Shown: piece after piece, positions 18,453-27,995 of the stretch
Layout: every line of letters begins with the position of its first letter
Position numbering within the stretch: position 1 is the stretch's first letter
From: an uncultured Gammaproteobacteria bacterium
Lineage (GTDB): Bacteria; Pseudomonadota; Gammaproteobacteria; Pseudomonadales; Pseudohongiellaceae
Direction of reading: 5' to 3'
Assembly (NCBI GenBank): GCA_913060695.1
Contig: CAJXUA010000003.1
Coordinates: forward strand, 186,001 to 250,000
DNA length: 64,000 nt
Made by a program: the position numbers and the translations under genes
The notes under the pieces: generated by a model
What the model saw: the letters and a program-made list of their open reading frames with translations, nothing else
Told to the model about the DNA's origin: nothing
The model's database searches: none

Positions 18453-18806
18453 ATGCCACGCAACTCCTCTCTGGTGTACTCGACAGACAGCGGCAGAATA
18501 TGCCCTGCCTGTCGGCATCCTAGCGCCCAATGCCAATGCAAGAAACGCAGCACTGCGACTCCGAGTGACGGAATCATCAGGCTGCGTCGTGAGACTAAGG
18601 GGCGTAAGGGTAAGGGAGTCACTCTAATCGACGGGCTAGGGATGGAAGCAGATGCCCTGAGCAGCTTCGCGAAAACACTTAAGAACAAGTGCGGCAGTGG
18701 CGGCACGGTCAAAGATGGCATCATCGAGATCCAAGGTGACCATCGCCAATTCCTCGCGACATTTCTCCAAGAAGCTGGATATAAAGTCAAACTAGCTGGC
18801 GGCTAA
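18453..18806 (+). CDS. yciH: YciH, SUI1/eIF1-like translation factor
   Basis: 117 residues. The SUI1 domain (about 40-117) is clear: GRKGKGVTLI, KNKCGSGGTVKDG and the ending KVKLAGG match bacterial YciH. The family resembles eukaryotic eIF1 and has been linked to start-codon fidelity. The N-terminus carries Cys17, Cys20, Cys27 and Cys29 (CPACRHPSAQCQC), a possible zinc knuckle that E. coli YciH lacks as I recall it. It starts 4 bases after the BatD stop, so it is probably cotranscribed with the Bat operon. Its stop lies 2 bases from that of convergent tgpA. Confidence 0.92.
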   Translation: MPRNSSLVYSTDSGRICPACRHPSAQCQCKKRSTATPSDGIIRLRRETKGRKGKGVTLIDGLGMEADALSSFAKTLKNKCGSGGTVKDGIIEIQGDHRQFLATFLQEAGYKVKLAGG

Positions 18807-18808
18807 GC

Positions 18809-20869
18809 CTAAGTTCGAAAAGCCGGAAAATTGCGCAGCACTACACGGCGCCATGGCGAACTCAAACGAAGGCGTAGCGCTAGAATATATTCTTTCAACT
18901 CTCCGAATGACTCGTCCTGTGCATCCTGCGCATAGCTCATGCGTACGTAAAGAGCCGTAATTCTCGTCATGTCTGCCGCTATATCGGGTCGACTTTCCGC
19001 GACACGATTAGCGAAATCCAACGGCCCTTCTCCTCGTCGTCGCGATAGGCCACTGTCCGCGAGATCAACTAGCAAACGCAGATAGAGGCGAGTTGCCTGA
19101 TCGCGCATATCACGCTTCCTGCCGCCCAATAAGAAGAAGGCAGCAATTATGAAGAACAGTAAAAATGAAGCGCCAAGTGCGTAGAGCAAGGTTTGTTTCG
19201 CTCTGTCCCCAAAGAACGCCTCTAGTAACTGCAACTGCAAGTCTTCGTCGTAGCTTACCACCCAGCGGTTCCAGGCATAGTCCATGGCATCCAGACGCAA
19301 GCGCAGCGTATTGAGCCATTCGGTGTTGCGAAACCGCATCATCGAGAAGCGTGAGTCGTCTAGGAAACCCGGTTGATCGCCCAGTACCGCTTGCGCGCCT
19401 TCACTGATGCGCTCGGGGGCAACGGCTCCAGTCGGGTCCATGCGCACCCAGCCCTGCCCCTCTAGCCAGATTTCGGCCCACGCGTGCGCATTGTATTGGT
19501 AGACCATCGTGTAGCCTTCGAAAGGATTAGTCTCGCCACCTTGATAGCCCACCACCACACGCGCAGGCACTCCGGCTGCCCGCATCAAATAAACGAAGGA
19601 ACTCGCGTAATGTTCGCAAAAACCCTGTAGGGAATTGAACAGAAAGTCATCGATCGAGGCCTCGCCTAGCTCCGGTGGCGTTAGCGTGTAATAAAACGGC
19701 TGTTCACGGAAATAGCGCATCACGCGATTGGCGTAATCCAAGTCTCCGGATGACTGCGCACGCAAGCGCTCGGCGAGCTGATGACTGTTCGGATTGCCAT
19801 CGGGTTCTGGGAGTTGCAGTGCGCGGGAACGCAATATGCCAGAGAGCTCGAGGTCCGTCTCATTCCTCAGATAGGAACGCATTTTGTAGCGATAACGCTG
19901 CGTCACCGGTTTTTCGGTGTGTAGGGTGTAATAGCGGTCTTGCCGAATATCAGAGGCATCGAAATCGGCCAGCTGTAACGCATAAATCCACGATTGTTGG
20001 GTAGGCTCAAGAATAACATCGTAGTCTACTGCACCACCCTGCATCTCGCCCTGCAGGCGATTATCAAAGCGCTCGATCATCGCATAGGATTGAAACGCGG
20101 AACCTGCCCTACGCCAGCTGCGACCATCAAAAAAATCGAGCACCAATCCGCGCCAATACATTTGATCTTGTAACGGTGCGTTGTTTTCGAAACTCACACG
20201 AAATGCGAGTTCAGCAGAGCGGCTGAGACTACTTATATTTCCAGGGCTCATCTCATCCGTCACGCCGGTCTTATTAGGGGATACCGGCACAGGCATTGTC
20301 CACAGAGGAGCAATGCGCGGCACTAGTACGAACAGCACGATGGCCAGCGGTATAGCCTGGGCAACCAGGCGCAGGGCTAACTTGCCGTTGCCCTTCAGTG
20401 AGCTGCGCTGATTGTCGCGTTGCAATGTGACTAAGGCGCCAGTAATCACTATAAAGGTTAACAAGGCATGCAGAGCCGCAAGAATAGTCTGCGAATAGAT
20501 AAAGCCAACCATCGTCAGGACATAACACAAGCACACGACGATGAGCATATCGCGCCGCTGGCGCATCTCTAATAACTTAAAGACCGTGCCGAGAATGAGC
20601 AAACAGACTGCTGCATCCAAGCCCGCACCGGAGCCGCGATACTCCACCACCGTAAGCGGCAGCGCTAGGAATACGATCATTATCTTGAGGAATTTATTGG
20701 GAAAGCCCACGCGCCCGATGAATATCAAAATACGCCAAATCACGCAGGCGACGATGAGCGCACTGATCCATACAGGCAGGCGTAGCAGATGAGGCGCTAC
20801 AACAAGGGCCAATGCGCCTAACATCCACCAAATGGTTAAACGAGGTATATGAGCCTGCTTATCCGTCAC
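18809..20869 (-). CDS. tgpA: TgpA-like membrane transglutaminase (DUF3488/transglutaminase/DUF4129)
   Basis: 686 residues. About six membrane helices in the first 190 residues (DUF3488), a periplasmic transglutaminase domain, another membrane helix near 555-575 and a C-terminal DUF4129 region. The catalytic triad is visible: Cys in GFCEHYASS (near 417), His in YNAHAWAEIW (near 461), Asp in RMDPTGA (near 476). In Pseudomonas aeruginosa the homologue TgpA is reported as essential; its substrate is unknown. It overlaps the DUF58 gene by 4 bases and ends the MoxR–DUF58–TgpA operon. Confidence 0.92.
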   Translation of the reverse strand: MTDKQAHIPRLTIWWMLGALALVVAPHLLRLPVWISALIVACVIWRILIFIGRVGFPNKFLKIMIVFLALPLTVVEYRGSGAGLDAAVCLLILGTVFKLLEMRQRRDMLIVVCLCYVLTMVGFIYSQTILAALHALLTFIVITGALVTLQRDNQRSSLKGNGKLALRLVAQAIPLAIVLFVLVPRIAPLWTMPVPVSPNKTGVTDEMSPGNISSLSRSAELAFRVSFENNAPLQDQMYWRGLVLDFFDGRSWRRAGSAFQSYAMIERFDNRLQGEMQGGAVDYDVILEPTQQSWIYALQLADFDASDIRQDRYYTLHTEKPVTQRYRYKMRSYLRNETDLELSGILRSRALQLPEPDGNPNSHQLAERLRAQSSGDLDYANRVMRYFREQPFYYTLTPPELGEASIDDFLFNSLQGFCEHYASSFVYLMRAAGVPARVVVGYQGGETNPFEGYTMVYQYNAHAWAEIWLEGQGWVRMDPTGAVAPERISEGAQAVLGDQPGFLDDSRFSMMRFRNTEWLNTLRLRLDAMDYAWNRWVVSYDEDLQLQLLEAFFGDRAKQTLLYALGASFLLFFIIAAFFLLGGRKRDMRDQATRLYLRLLVDLADSGLSRRRGEGPLDFANRVAESRPDIAADMTRITALYVRMSYAQDAQDESFGELKEYILALRLRLSSPWRRVVLRNFPAFRT

Positions 20870-21840
20870 AAGGCCCCTCCTTGCCAGAGCGCTAGTGCCC
20901 CTAGCAACTTACCCCGATGAGCATCGCCACGCCCAAGACTAAACTCCTGGCCGGGAATGCGCAGCCCATAGTCGATGTCCTGCTGTGCCAATATCAACAC
21001 CCAGTAACATAGACGTGACAGCCGTTCCTCAGATTCCATACCAGGGAACATCTCCCAATCCAGCATCAGCTGATCATCTACGGCGTCCACAAACTGCTTC
21101 ACTTTCAAACCCTGGCCACGGGCAAGACTCTTCCACGCGATCTGCTTCAGGGAATCACCGGTTTGATAGGCGCGAAGGCCATGGAAGTCGTCGACGCCAG
21201 TCTTCACACTCTCGGACTTCCCAGACGTCGAACCGCCCACAAGCCCGGGGAGTGGACCCTCTTGCGGATGCGGATAGACGAGGCAGCTCATCGCGAGATC
21301 CACATGGGACCAAGCGCGCCACAGGCCCAGTGGAAAGCGAGTCTGCACGGTTAACCTAGGGGCCTTGAGTAGCCCGCGCCGCACGCTGGGCAAGAACACC
21401 TTCACACGCTCTTGCTCATTGTCCAGAACATCGGCCTGGCTCCAGATGCTGCTTGGAAAGCGTAACTCCAACATCTCATGCTCTTGATTCGACTGCCTGC
21501 TTAGCAGCACTACAAATGCCGCATCCTCGCCAGCGAAAATCGGTTCCGCGCCAACGCCACGCAGACTCAAATGCTGCAGATTGCGGAAGGTGTGCAAGAT
21601 GCTCAAGATAAATAGGCTCACCATCAAGAAGGCTAGGCCGAAGGCGAGGCTCAAGACATAGTTAATTGCGGTGACAAATATGAGGATTGTCGCGGTGAGG
21701 AAAAGCAGACCCGGCCCCGTAGGCAGGATGAATATATTCTTACGATGCAGGGAAATCTCTTGAACGGCAGGCATTCTGCGCTCGAGCCAGCGCGTGACTC
21801 TAGAGGAAAACCAAGGCTTCACCGCGTCAATAGGATTCAT
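20866..21840 (-). CDS. DUF58 membrane protein (second module)
   Basis: 324 residues. Two hydrophobic segments at about 38-58 and 62-82 precede a DUF58 domain with the signature DDFHGLRAYQTGDSLKQIAW. Unlike its paralogue at 12.3 kb it is membrane-anchored and its vWA core is shorter. It lies between MoxR (8 bases away) and TgpA (4-base overlap), the order seen in Pseudomonas. Role inferred as adapter between the ATPase and TgpA. Confidence 0.88.
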   Translation of the reverse strand: MNPIDAVKPWFSSRVTRWLERRMPAVQEISLHRKNIFILPTGPGLLFLTATILIFVTAINYVLSLAFGLAFLMVSLFILSILHTFRNLQHLSLRGVGAEPIFAGEDAAFVVLLSRQSNQEHEMLELRFPSSIWSQADVLDNEQERVKVFLPSVRRGLLKAPRLTVQTRFPLGLWRAWSHVDLAMSCLVYPHPQEGPLPGLVGGSTSGKSESVKTGVDDFHGLRAYQTGDSLKQIAWKSLARGQGLKVKQFVDAVDDQLMLDWEMFPGMESEERLSRLCYWVLILAQQDIDYGLRIPGQEFSLGRGDAHRGKLLGALALWQGGAL

Positions 21841-21848
21841 GAGCTTCC

Positions 21849-22766
21849 TTAAAAGACGTCTACCTCGCTCATTAGACGGTGCGCTAGTGCGGAGCCAGTG
21901 CGTCCCTCGGCATCAGTGCTCGCGCGAAGGCGATGCTCGACTACCGCAGGCAAGATCGCTTGCACATCTTCAGGCACCGCGTGCTCGCGTCCCTCCAAGA
22001 ACGCCCATGTCTTCGCCGCCCTGACCACGGCAATACTGCCGCGTGGCGAGAGCCCGAAATGAAACGCCTCACTGTCTCGAGTATGGGCAACGATGCGTTG
22101 CACATAGTCTAGCAAGAGCGGACTTAAGCTCACCCGATTCGCAGCACTGCGCATTGCAACGAGATCATCTACATTCATCATCTGGGTAATGAAATCCCCA
22201 CGGTCGAACTCGGCACTACGCTCCAGCAAGGCCCGTTCAGCCTTTGGGTCAGGATAGCCGATGCCGATTCGCATTAAAAAGCGATCGAGCTGAGATTCGG
22301 GAAGCGGGAAGGTACCAGAAAGGCTCACAGGGTTCTGTGTGGCGATAACGAAGAAGGGCGATGGCAATGGCCGGGTTTCCCCTTCCACCGTTACCTGCCC
22401 CTCCTCCATGGCCTCCAGCAGTGCACTCTGGGTCTTTGGGGTGGTGCGGTTAATCTCGTCGGCAAGGATCATCTGACGGAAGATCGGACCGGGATGGAAG
22501 GTAAAGGCTCCACTTTGCTGCTCGAAGATAGAGACGCCGAGTATGTCTGCCGGTAGTAGGTCGCTAGTGAACTGAATACGATTGAAATCCAATCCAAAAA
22601 CTCGCGCCAATGCATGGGCCAGAGTGGTCTTGCCCATGCCTGGGAGGTCTTCAATGAGCAAATGCCCCCCTGCAATCAAACAACATAACGCTAAGCGTAT
22701 TTGCTGCTCCTTCCCCAACAACACCGTACCAATCTCGTCGACCGCCGCTTGAATCCTCTGCTGCAT
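21849..22766 (-). CDS. MoxR-type AAA+ ATPase (second module)
   Basis: 305 residues. Walker A is DLPGMGKTT (residues 40-48); Walker B is MILADEINRTTPKTQSALLE; sensor region VIATQNPVSLSGTFPLPESQ. The DLPGMGK Walker A differs from the GAPGLAK form of the first module, so the two belong to different MoxR branches rather than to a recent duplication. It starts the operon MoxR–DUF58–TgpA, 48 bases after the purF stop on the same strand, so partial read-through from purF is possible. Confidence 0.93.
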   Translation of the reverse strand: MQQRIQAAVDEIGTVLLGKEQQIRLALCCLIAGGHLLIEDLPGMGKTTLAHALARVFGLDFNRIQFTSDLLPADILGVSIFEQQSGAFTFHPGPIFRQMILADEINRTTPKTQSALLEAMEEGQVTVEGETRPLPSPFFVIATQNPVSLSGTFPLPESQLDRFLMRIGIGYPDPKAERALLERSAEFDRGDFITQMMNVDDLVAMRSAANRVSLSPLLLDYVQRIVAHTRDSEAFHFGLSPRGSIAVVRAAKTWAFLEGREHAVPEDVQAILPAVVEHRLRASTDAEGRTGSALAHRLMSEVDVF

Positions 22767-22814
22767 AAAACCCCTTAAACTTCTTATTTTCTAGGCAATG
22801 CTTGTAAAGGAAGC

Positions 22815-24347
22815 TTAGCCTTTGCCACCCACGGCCTTTAAGACCTTCTCACCACTCTTCTTGTTTGTCTTGTTTACTTTGCTTACCTTTTTAGCGGCAT
22901 CATTGCGACTATCTTCAAGTTTTTTCAAATATTTAGCATCGACATCGCCAGTAATATATTTACCATCGAAGACCGAGCACTCGAACTTTGTGATCTCCGG
23001 ATTGCCCTCGGAAGAGGCCGCGATAAGATCGCTAAGATCTTGGAAAATCAACCAATCCGCGCCAATCAAGGTCTCAACTTCCTCGTCTGTGCGGCCGTGG
23101 GCGATCAGCTCGCTCGCCGAGGGCATGTCGATACCGTAGACGTTAGGATACCTTACCGCAGGTGCGGCCGAGGCGAAATACACTTTCTTTGCACCCGCAT
23201 CCCGTGCCATCTGGATAATTTGCTTACAAGTGGTGCCCCGCACGATCGAATCATCGACAAGCAGGACATTCTTGCCACGGAATTCGAGCTCGATGGCATT
23301 GAGTTTTTGACGTACCGATTTCTTGCGCTGGCTCTGGCCTGGCATGATAAAGGTGCGTCCGATGTAGCGATTCTTTACGAAGCCCTCGCGATATTTCACG
23401 CCTAGACGGTTGGCCAGCTCTAGCGCCGAAGTTCGGGAAGTATCGGGAATGGGGATGACCACGTCGATATCGTGTTCTGGGCGCAGGCGCTTGACCTTGT
23501 CTGCCAATTTCTCGCCCATGCGCAGCCGTGCCTTGTAAACCGAGATCCCATCCATCAAGGAATCAGGGCGAGCGAAATACACATGCTCGAAGATACAGGG
23601 CGTGTATTCCGCGGGACCAGCACAGACACGGGTATGAATCTGCCCTTTCACGTCGATATAGACCGCCTCACCCGGTGCCACATCGCGCACGATCTGGAAG
23701 CCTTGTGAATCTAACGCTACGCTTTCAGAGGCCAGCATATACTCGGTGAAACCGCTGCGCTCGCGCTTGCCGAATACAAGAGGACGAATACCGTTGCGAT
23801 CGCGGAAACCGACGATGCCGTAGCCACCTAGCATGACAAGTGCCGCATAGCCGCCCTTACAGCGCCGATGCACGCCGCGCACCGCTGTAAAGACGTCCTC
23901 GGCCGTAGGCTGCATCTTCGCGAGCATTTGCAGCTCATGGGCAAATACGTTGAGGAGCACTTCAGAATCAGAATCTGTGTTGATATGGCGCAGGTCTTCT
24001 TTAAACAAGTCACGGCTAAGCTCTGCTGAATTAGTCAGATTGCCGTTGTGCGCGAGACTCAAGCCATAGGGCGAGTTCACATAGAAGGGTTGCGCAAGCG
24101 CAGGGCTGGAACTGCCCGCAGTGGGATAGCGTACGTGGCCTATGCCCATCTTACCCGCCAGCCTTTCCATGTGCCTTGTACGGAATACGTCCTTCACTAA
24201 ACCGTTATCTTTCCTGAGATTTAGCTTTCCGCCATCGCTGGTTGCGATACCCGCAGCATCCTGCCCGCGGTGTTGCAACACCGTCAATGTGTCATACAAA
24301 CAAACAGCAACATCTGATTTGCCAACGACACCCACTAAACCGCACAT
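22815..24347 (-). CDS. purF: Amidophosphoribosyltransferase
   Basis: 510 residues. It catalyses the first step of purine synthesis, PRPP plus glutamine to phosphoribosylamine. Residue 2 is the catalytic cysteine exposed after methionine removal (MCGLVGVVG), starting the Ntn-glutaminase domain. The PRPP loop [13 protein letters not shown] is in the C-terminal domain. A Lys-rich tail of about 30 residues ends the protein. It is the last gene of the accD–folC–dedD–cvpA–purF group; the link with cvpA is conserved across gammaproteobacteria. Confidence 0.97.
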   Translation of the reverse strand: MCGLVGVVGKSDVAVCLYDTLTVLQHRGQDAAGIATSDGGKLNLRKDNGLVKDVFRTRHMERLAGKMGIGHVRYPTAGSSSPALAQPFYVNSPYGLSLAHNGNLTNSAELSRDLFKEDLRHINTDSDSEVLLNVFAHELQMLAKMQPTAEDVFTAVRGVHRRCKGGYAALVMLGGYGIVGFRDRNGIRPLVFGKRERSGFTEYMLASESVALDSQGFQIVRDVAPGEAVYIDVKGQIHTRVCAGPAEYTPCIFEHVYFARPDSLMDGISVYKARLRMGEKLADKVKRLRPEHDIDVVIPIPDTSRTSALELANRLGVKYREGFVKNRYIGRTFIMPGQSQRKKSVRQKLNAIELEFRGKNVLLVDDSIVRGTTCKQIIQMARDAGAKKVYFASAAPAVRYPNVYGIDMPSASELIAHGRTDEEVETLIGADWLIFQDLSDLIAASSEGNPEITKFECSVFDGKYITGDVDAKYLKKLEDSRNDAAKKVSKVNKTNKKSGEKVLKAVGGKG

Positions 24348-24399
24348 TCAATACACTCCAATAATTAAGAACAAGGAACCGCCCCAACACACGCGAATA

Positions 24400-24903
24400 T
24401 CACAAAGGCGGTGACGTAACATCCGTAAAATCACTTACATCCGTAACGTACATTCGCGTTAATTCAAGTAAATCAATGCCATATGGGATGAATTTAGATT
24501 CAATCCACCATGGCTCGGTCGCGAAAAAACTCGCGCCGAAATACACAAAAACCATCAGTATGACAACGCCACGGGCGATGCCAAACACTCCACCTAGGAG
24601 GCGGTCGGTTAACTTCAATCCTGAAATACTAATAAGCTTGGCGACCAAGTGATTGACCACTGCGCCAACGATCAAGGTCACGATGAATAAGACTGCGAAT
24701 GCAAATACCTTCTGCATAGGCTCGCTGGCGATCCAAGAACCTAACAGCGGCGCGAGATCGGGGCTGTAGACCCGTGCGATTAACAGCGCTGCAATCCAAG
24801 CCAGCAAGGACAGCACTTCTCGTACGAAGCCTCGCCATAGGCCAAACATGCAGGAAATGCCCGTTACCATCAAAATGGAGACATCTACCCAATCCAATTG
24901 CAT
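24400..24903 (-). CDS. cvpA: CvpA family inner membrane protein
   Basis: 167 residues with four predicted membrane helices (about 6-24, 28-48, 62-85, 98-122). The start MQLDWVDVSI and the GIARGVVIL stretch are typical of CvpA. It is named for colicin V production in E. coli and is linked to envelope stress tolerance; the biochemical function is unknown. It lies 52 bases before purF and is read in the same direction. Confidence 0.92.
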   Translation of the reverse strand: MQLDWVDVSILMVTGISCMFGLWRGFVREVLSLLAWIAALLIARVYSPDLAPLLGSWIASEPMQKVFAFAVLFIVTLIVGAVVNHLVAKLISISGLKLTDRLLGGVFGIARGVVILMVFVYFGASFFATEPWWIESKFIPYGIDLLELTRMYVTDVSDFTDVTSPPL

Positions 24904-24954
24904 TATTGCCCTCTGACTTGTGTTTTGCGCTTAGGCCGCCCTGCGGGCAAGCTG

Positions 24955-25722
24955 CTAAAGCTCTTCGATTTCGTAGCGTACAACGATGCCAGCTAACTGG
25001 AACTGTTGCTGCAATTGTTGTTGCAACTGCTGTACGGCCGCGCGGTCCACTCCGGGCCCAACAAAGACGGCGACTAGCGGTCCCTGAGAGGACTCTAGCA
25101 CTCTGGTATAGGCGCGATGACCAGCGTTGCTCAGTCGCTCAACAAGATTGCGCGCATTGCTCTCACTGGAGAATGAAGCTAGGCGCACACTCCAACCCTC
25201 CGGCAAGCCGTCTGCATCTAGTCTTGGGGCGCTATCGCTGCTTGCAGTTTCGCTCTGTGCGGAATCAAGTCCAAGCGAGGCGATAATATCGTCGATGCTC
25301 ATGGGAGCAGTGTCATCATCTGCGGCCGCGGGGGGCTCTACTGGATCGGTATTCTGATTGCTGGCCACTGAGTCAGGGGTTACTGGATCTGGCTCTGCGG
25401 AGTCCTGCGCTGCGGGCTCTTCGACTGCCTGCGTTACGACTGAGGCTGGTTCACTATCTGCGACTATCACAGGACGCTCGGGAATTATGCGAGGCGGTGT
25501 GGGGAAAGGTGTGGGCTCTGGGATACGGCTCTCGATTGGCAGCTCATAGCTCCCCTGCCCGTCAAACAACACCGGTAATAAGATCACTGCAGCGATTACG
25601 ATAACCGCGATACCGACGACTCGTTGTTTAGTGCTCTGGTCCAAACCAGTCCCGCCCTCTTTGACGACAACCACTGCCTGTTTAGCGATGGTTTGTCTAA
25701 CGTGTGCGCTCTTGTGCGACAA
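24955..25722 (-). CDS. dedD: SPOR-domain protein (DedD-like)
   Basis: Up to 255 residues: short cytoplasmic N-terminus, one membrane helix (about 35-52, AVIVIAAVILLPVLF), a long Pro/Glu/Ser/Asp-rich periplasmic linker and a C-terminal SPOR domain (about 178-255, starting WSVRLASFSS). SPOR domains bind denuded septal glycan, and DedD helps cell division. The ATG at 25722 overlaps folC by 26 bases; GTG codons near 25674 are possible starts that avoid the overlap and fit family length better. Its place between folC and cvpA is conserved in Pseudomonas. Confidence 0.87.
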   Translation of the reverse strand: MSHKSAHVRQTIAKQAVVVVKEGGTGLDQSTKQRVVGIAVIVIAAVILLPVLFDGQGSYELPIESRIPEPTPFPTPPRIIPERPVIVADSEPASVVTQAVEEPAAQDSAEPDPVTPDSVASNQNTDPVEPPAAADDDTAPMSIDDIIASLGLDSAQSETASSDSAPRLDADGLPEGWSVRLASFSSESNARNLVERLSNAGHRAYTRVLESSQGPLVAVFVGPGVDRAAVQQLQQQLQQQFQLAGIVVRYEIEEL

Positions 25723-26980
25723 GACTCAATGTGTCTGCCACTGTTACAAACGAGCCTGTTGCTAGGATTAAATCGTCTGCACTTGCATCGGCACAGACCC
25801 CTGCGTAGGCAGCCGCGATACTGGTGAATGGGCCACTCGTGGTGGCGCCATTATGACGCAGAATCTCGTGTAGTTGTTCTGCGTTCAGACAACGCGGCTC
25901 AGAGAATGCGGCAATATACCAAATGTCGACGACAGATTCTAAGGCTGCGTAGAAACCTGCGTGATCTTTATCATTCATCATCGCCAAGACGACGCGAATT
26001 TTACCCTGAATTTCACCTCGCGCCCTAGCTCTATGCAGCTTCTGTGCGAGTAAATTAGCTGCATGTGGATTGTGCGCGACATCCACACGGAGAGTCAGCC
26101 CGTTGCGGGCATCTTTTAATTCCTGGTAACGTCCTTCTATCTTGGGGTGCCTAAGACCTTCTTCAAGTTGCGCGAGCGATACCTGCACAGGAAGATGCTG
26201 CAAGGCCTCTACTACCGTGGCGGCATTGAGCAAGTCTAAGCCGGGCATTGGCAGTGCACCGTGGCGCAATTGTTGACCCGCCGCATCCTTATGCCACCAA
26301 TCCCAGGAATCAGCGCCCTCTTGGAAACCGTAGTCCTGTCCTTGGTAGACCATAGCGGCGCCTATACGGGCCGCCTCGTCTCGTAGACTCTGCGGAGGAT
26401 CTAGGTCACCACAGATCGCCGGCACGCCAGCGCGCAGAATACCGGCCTTCTCGATGGCAATCAGCTCCCGAGTGTCCCCCAACCAGTCCTGATGATCCAA
26501 GCCGATACTGGTAATGATGGACAGGTCCGGATCGACCATATTTACCGCGTCGAGACGACCGCCTAGGCCTATCTCCAGAATCGCCACGTCGAGCCTAGCT
26601 TCCTCGAGAAGGAGCAAACCCACGAGGGTGCTGTATTCGAAATAAGTAATCGAGATATCGCCGCGCGCCGCATCGATCTTCGCGAACCCCGCACAGAGTG
26701 CCTCATCGGAGACTGCCTCTTGCGCGATACTGACGCGCTCGTTGTAACGCAGAATATGTGGAGATGTGTAAGTCCCGACCCGGTAACCCGCTGCGCTAAG
26801 AACAGAGGCCAGCATTGCCACCGTGGAACCCTTGCCATTGGTGCCCGCTACGGTGATTACTATGGGTGCGGGACGACTCAGCCCAAGCCGAGCCGACACC
26901 TCACGAACGCGGTGCAGGCCAAGCTCGATCTCTGTAGGATGGAGGGCTTGTATTCTTTCCAACCAAGCTGACAGATTCAT
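25697..26980 (-). CDS. folC: Dihydrofolate synthase/folylpolyglutamate synthase
   Basis: 427 residues, Mur-ligase fold. It joins glutamate to dihydropteroate and extends folate polyglutamate tails. The ATP loop is VTVAGTNGKGST (near 43-54), followed by GTYTSPHI and the folate/omega loop. ISITYFEYSTLVGL and EIGLGGRLDAVN are family signatures, as is VDVAHNPHA in the C-terminal domain. It lies 88 bases after accD, a gap containing a small hairpin, and its 3' end may overlap dedD. Confidence 0.95.
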   Translation of the reverse strand: MNLSAWLERIQALHPTEIELGLHRVREVSARLGLSRPAPIVITVAGTNGKGSTVAMLASVLSAAGYRVGTYTSPHILRYNERVSIAQEAVSDEALCAGFAKIDAARGDISITYFEYSTLVGLLLLEEARLDVAILEIGLGGRLDAVNMVDPDLSIITSIGLDHQDWLGDTRELIAIEKAGILRAGVPAICGDLDPPQSLRDEAARIGAAMVYQGQDYGFQEGADSWDWWHKDAAGQQLRHGALPMPGLDLLNAATVVEALQHLPVQVSLAQLEEGLRHPKIEGRYQELKDARNGLTLRVDVAHNPHAANLLAQKLHRARARGEIQGKIRVVLAMMNDKDHAGFYAALESVVDIWYIAAFSEPRCLNAEQLHEILRHNGATTSGPFTSIAAAYAGVCADASADDLILATGSFVTVADTLSLVAQERTR

Positions 26981-27033
26981 TTAAATGACCCTGCCACCAC
27001 GTTGATTTAAAAAGGATTTCAATCGATCGCCTT

Positions 27034-27049
27034 GCCGCCTTGCGGCGGC
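27034..27049. other. Small perfect hairpin between accD and folC
   Basis: GCCGCC (27034-27039) and GGCGGC (27044-27049) flank the loop TTGC. It lies just past the accD stop in the direction of transcription. It could be a processing signal or weak attenuator, or a fragment of a REP-like element. There is no T-run. Confidence 0.45.
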
Positions 27050-27068
27050 TAAATACAGATACAGCTGC

Positions 27069-27953
27069 TTATAGATGCATCAGCTTAGAGAGCAAAGAGG
27101 ATACGCGGCCGCGAATGTCCTTACGATGCACGATCATATCGATAGCGCCATGCTCGAGTAGGAACTCGCTGCGCTGGAAACCTTCGGGAAGTTTTACCCT
27201 TACTGTCTGGCGAATGACGTCTGGGCCAGTGAAACCAACCAACGCATTGGGCTCTGCGATGTTGATATCGCCAAGCATGGCCAAGCTAGCGGATACGCCA
27301 CCATAGACTGGGTCTACCAAAACGGAGATATAGGGCAATCCATGCTCACGCAGGCGCGCAATGGCAGCCGAGGTCTTGGCCATCTGCATCAGGGAGATCA
27401 GGGCCTCTTGCATACGCGCCCCGCCACTTGTTGAGAAACACACCAGTGGCAGACGATTCTCGATACAGGTATTCACAGCCTGAGTGAACTTCTCACCAAC
27501 CACGGCGCCCATAGAGCCGCCGATAAAGCCGAACTCGAAGGCTGCCACTACCAACTCTACCGAATTGACGGTGCCTTGCACGACGATCAAGGCGTCTTTC
27601 TCGCCAGTGCTCTTCTGCGCGGCCGAGAGACGGTCTTTGTACTTCTTCAGATCTTTAAATTTGAGTAGATCCACTGGCTCCATGTCGGCATTGAGCTCAA
27701 CCTGCCCTTCTGGATCGAGGAATAGCTCGAGACGGCGGCGCGCAGTGATACGAAGGTGGTGGTCGCACTTTGGACACACCTCGAGATTGCGTTCAAGATC
27801 AGGCCTGTAGAGAACTGCTTCGCAACGCGGGCATTTCTTCCATAGCCCTTCGGGCACACTCGTGCGTTGCTTGCCGTCAACGCCCGGCGTGCCTGGCTTG
27901 CTAGACGTGCTATTACTGCGAATCGAAGGGAGGATTTTATTAATCCAGCTCAT
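27069..27953 (-). CDS. accD: Acetyl-CoA carboxylase carboxyltransferase, beta subunit
   Basis: 294 residues. With AccA it transfers CO2 from carboxybiotin to acetyl-CoA, the first step of fatty acid synthesis. The four-cysteine zinc finger is Cys41, Cys44, Cys60 and Cys63 (CPRC...CPKC). The crotonase-like core shows [12 protein letters not shown] and [12 protein letters not shown]. It follows trpA by 42 bases, an arrangement shared by many gammaproteobacteria. Confidence 0.97.
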   Translation of the reverse strand: MSWINKILPSIRSNSTSSKPGTPGVDGKQRTSVPEGLWKKCPRCEAVLYRPDLERNLEVCPKCDHHLRITARRRLELFLDPEGQVELNADMEPVDLLKFKDLKKYKDRLSAAQKSTGEKDALIVVQGTVNSVELVVAAFEFGFIGGSMGAVVGEKFTQAVNTCIENRLPLVCFSTSGGARMQEALISLMQMAKTSAAIARLREHGLPYISVLVDPVYGGVSASLAMLGDINIAEPNALVGFTGPDVIRQTVRVKLPEGFQRSEFLLEHGAIDMIVHRKDIRGRVSSLLSKLMHL

Positions 27954-27995
27954 AAAAGGTTCCCGTAAATACTGTTGTTTTGATGAATGCGCTAA

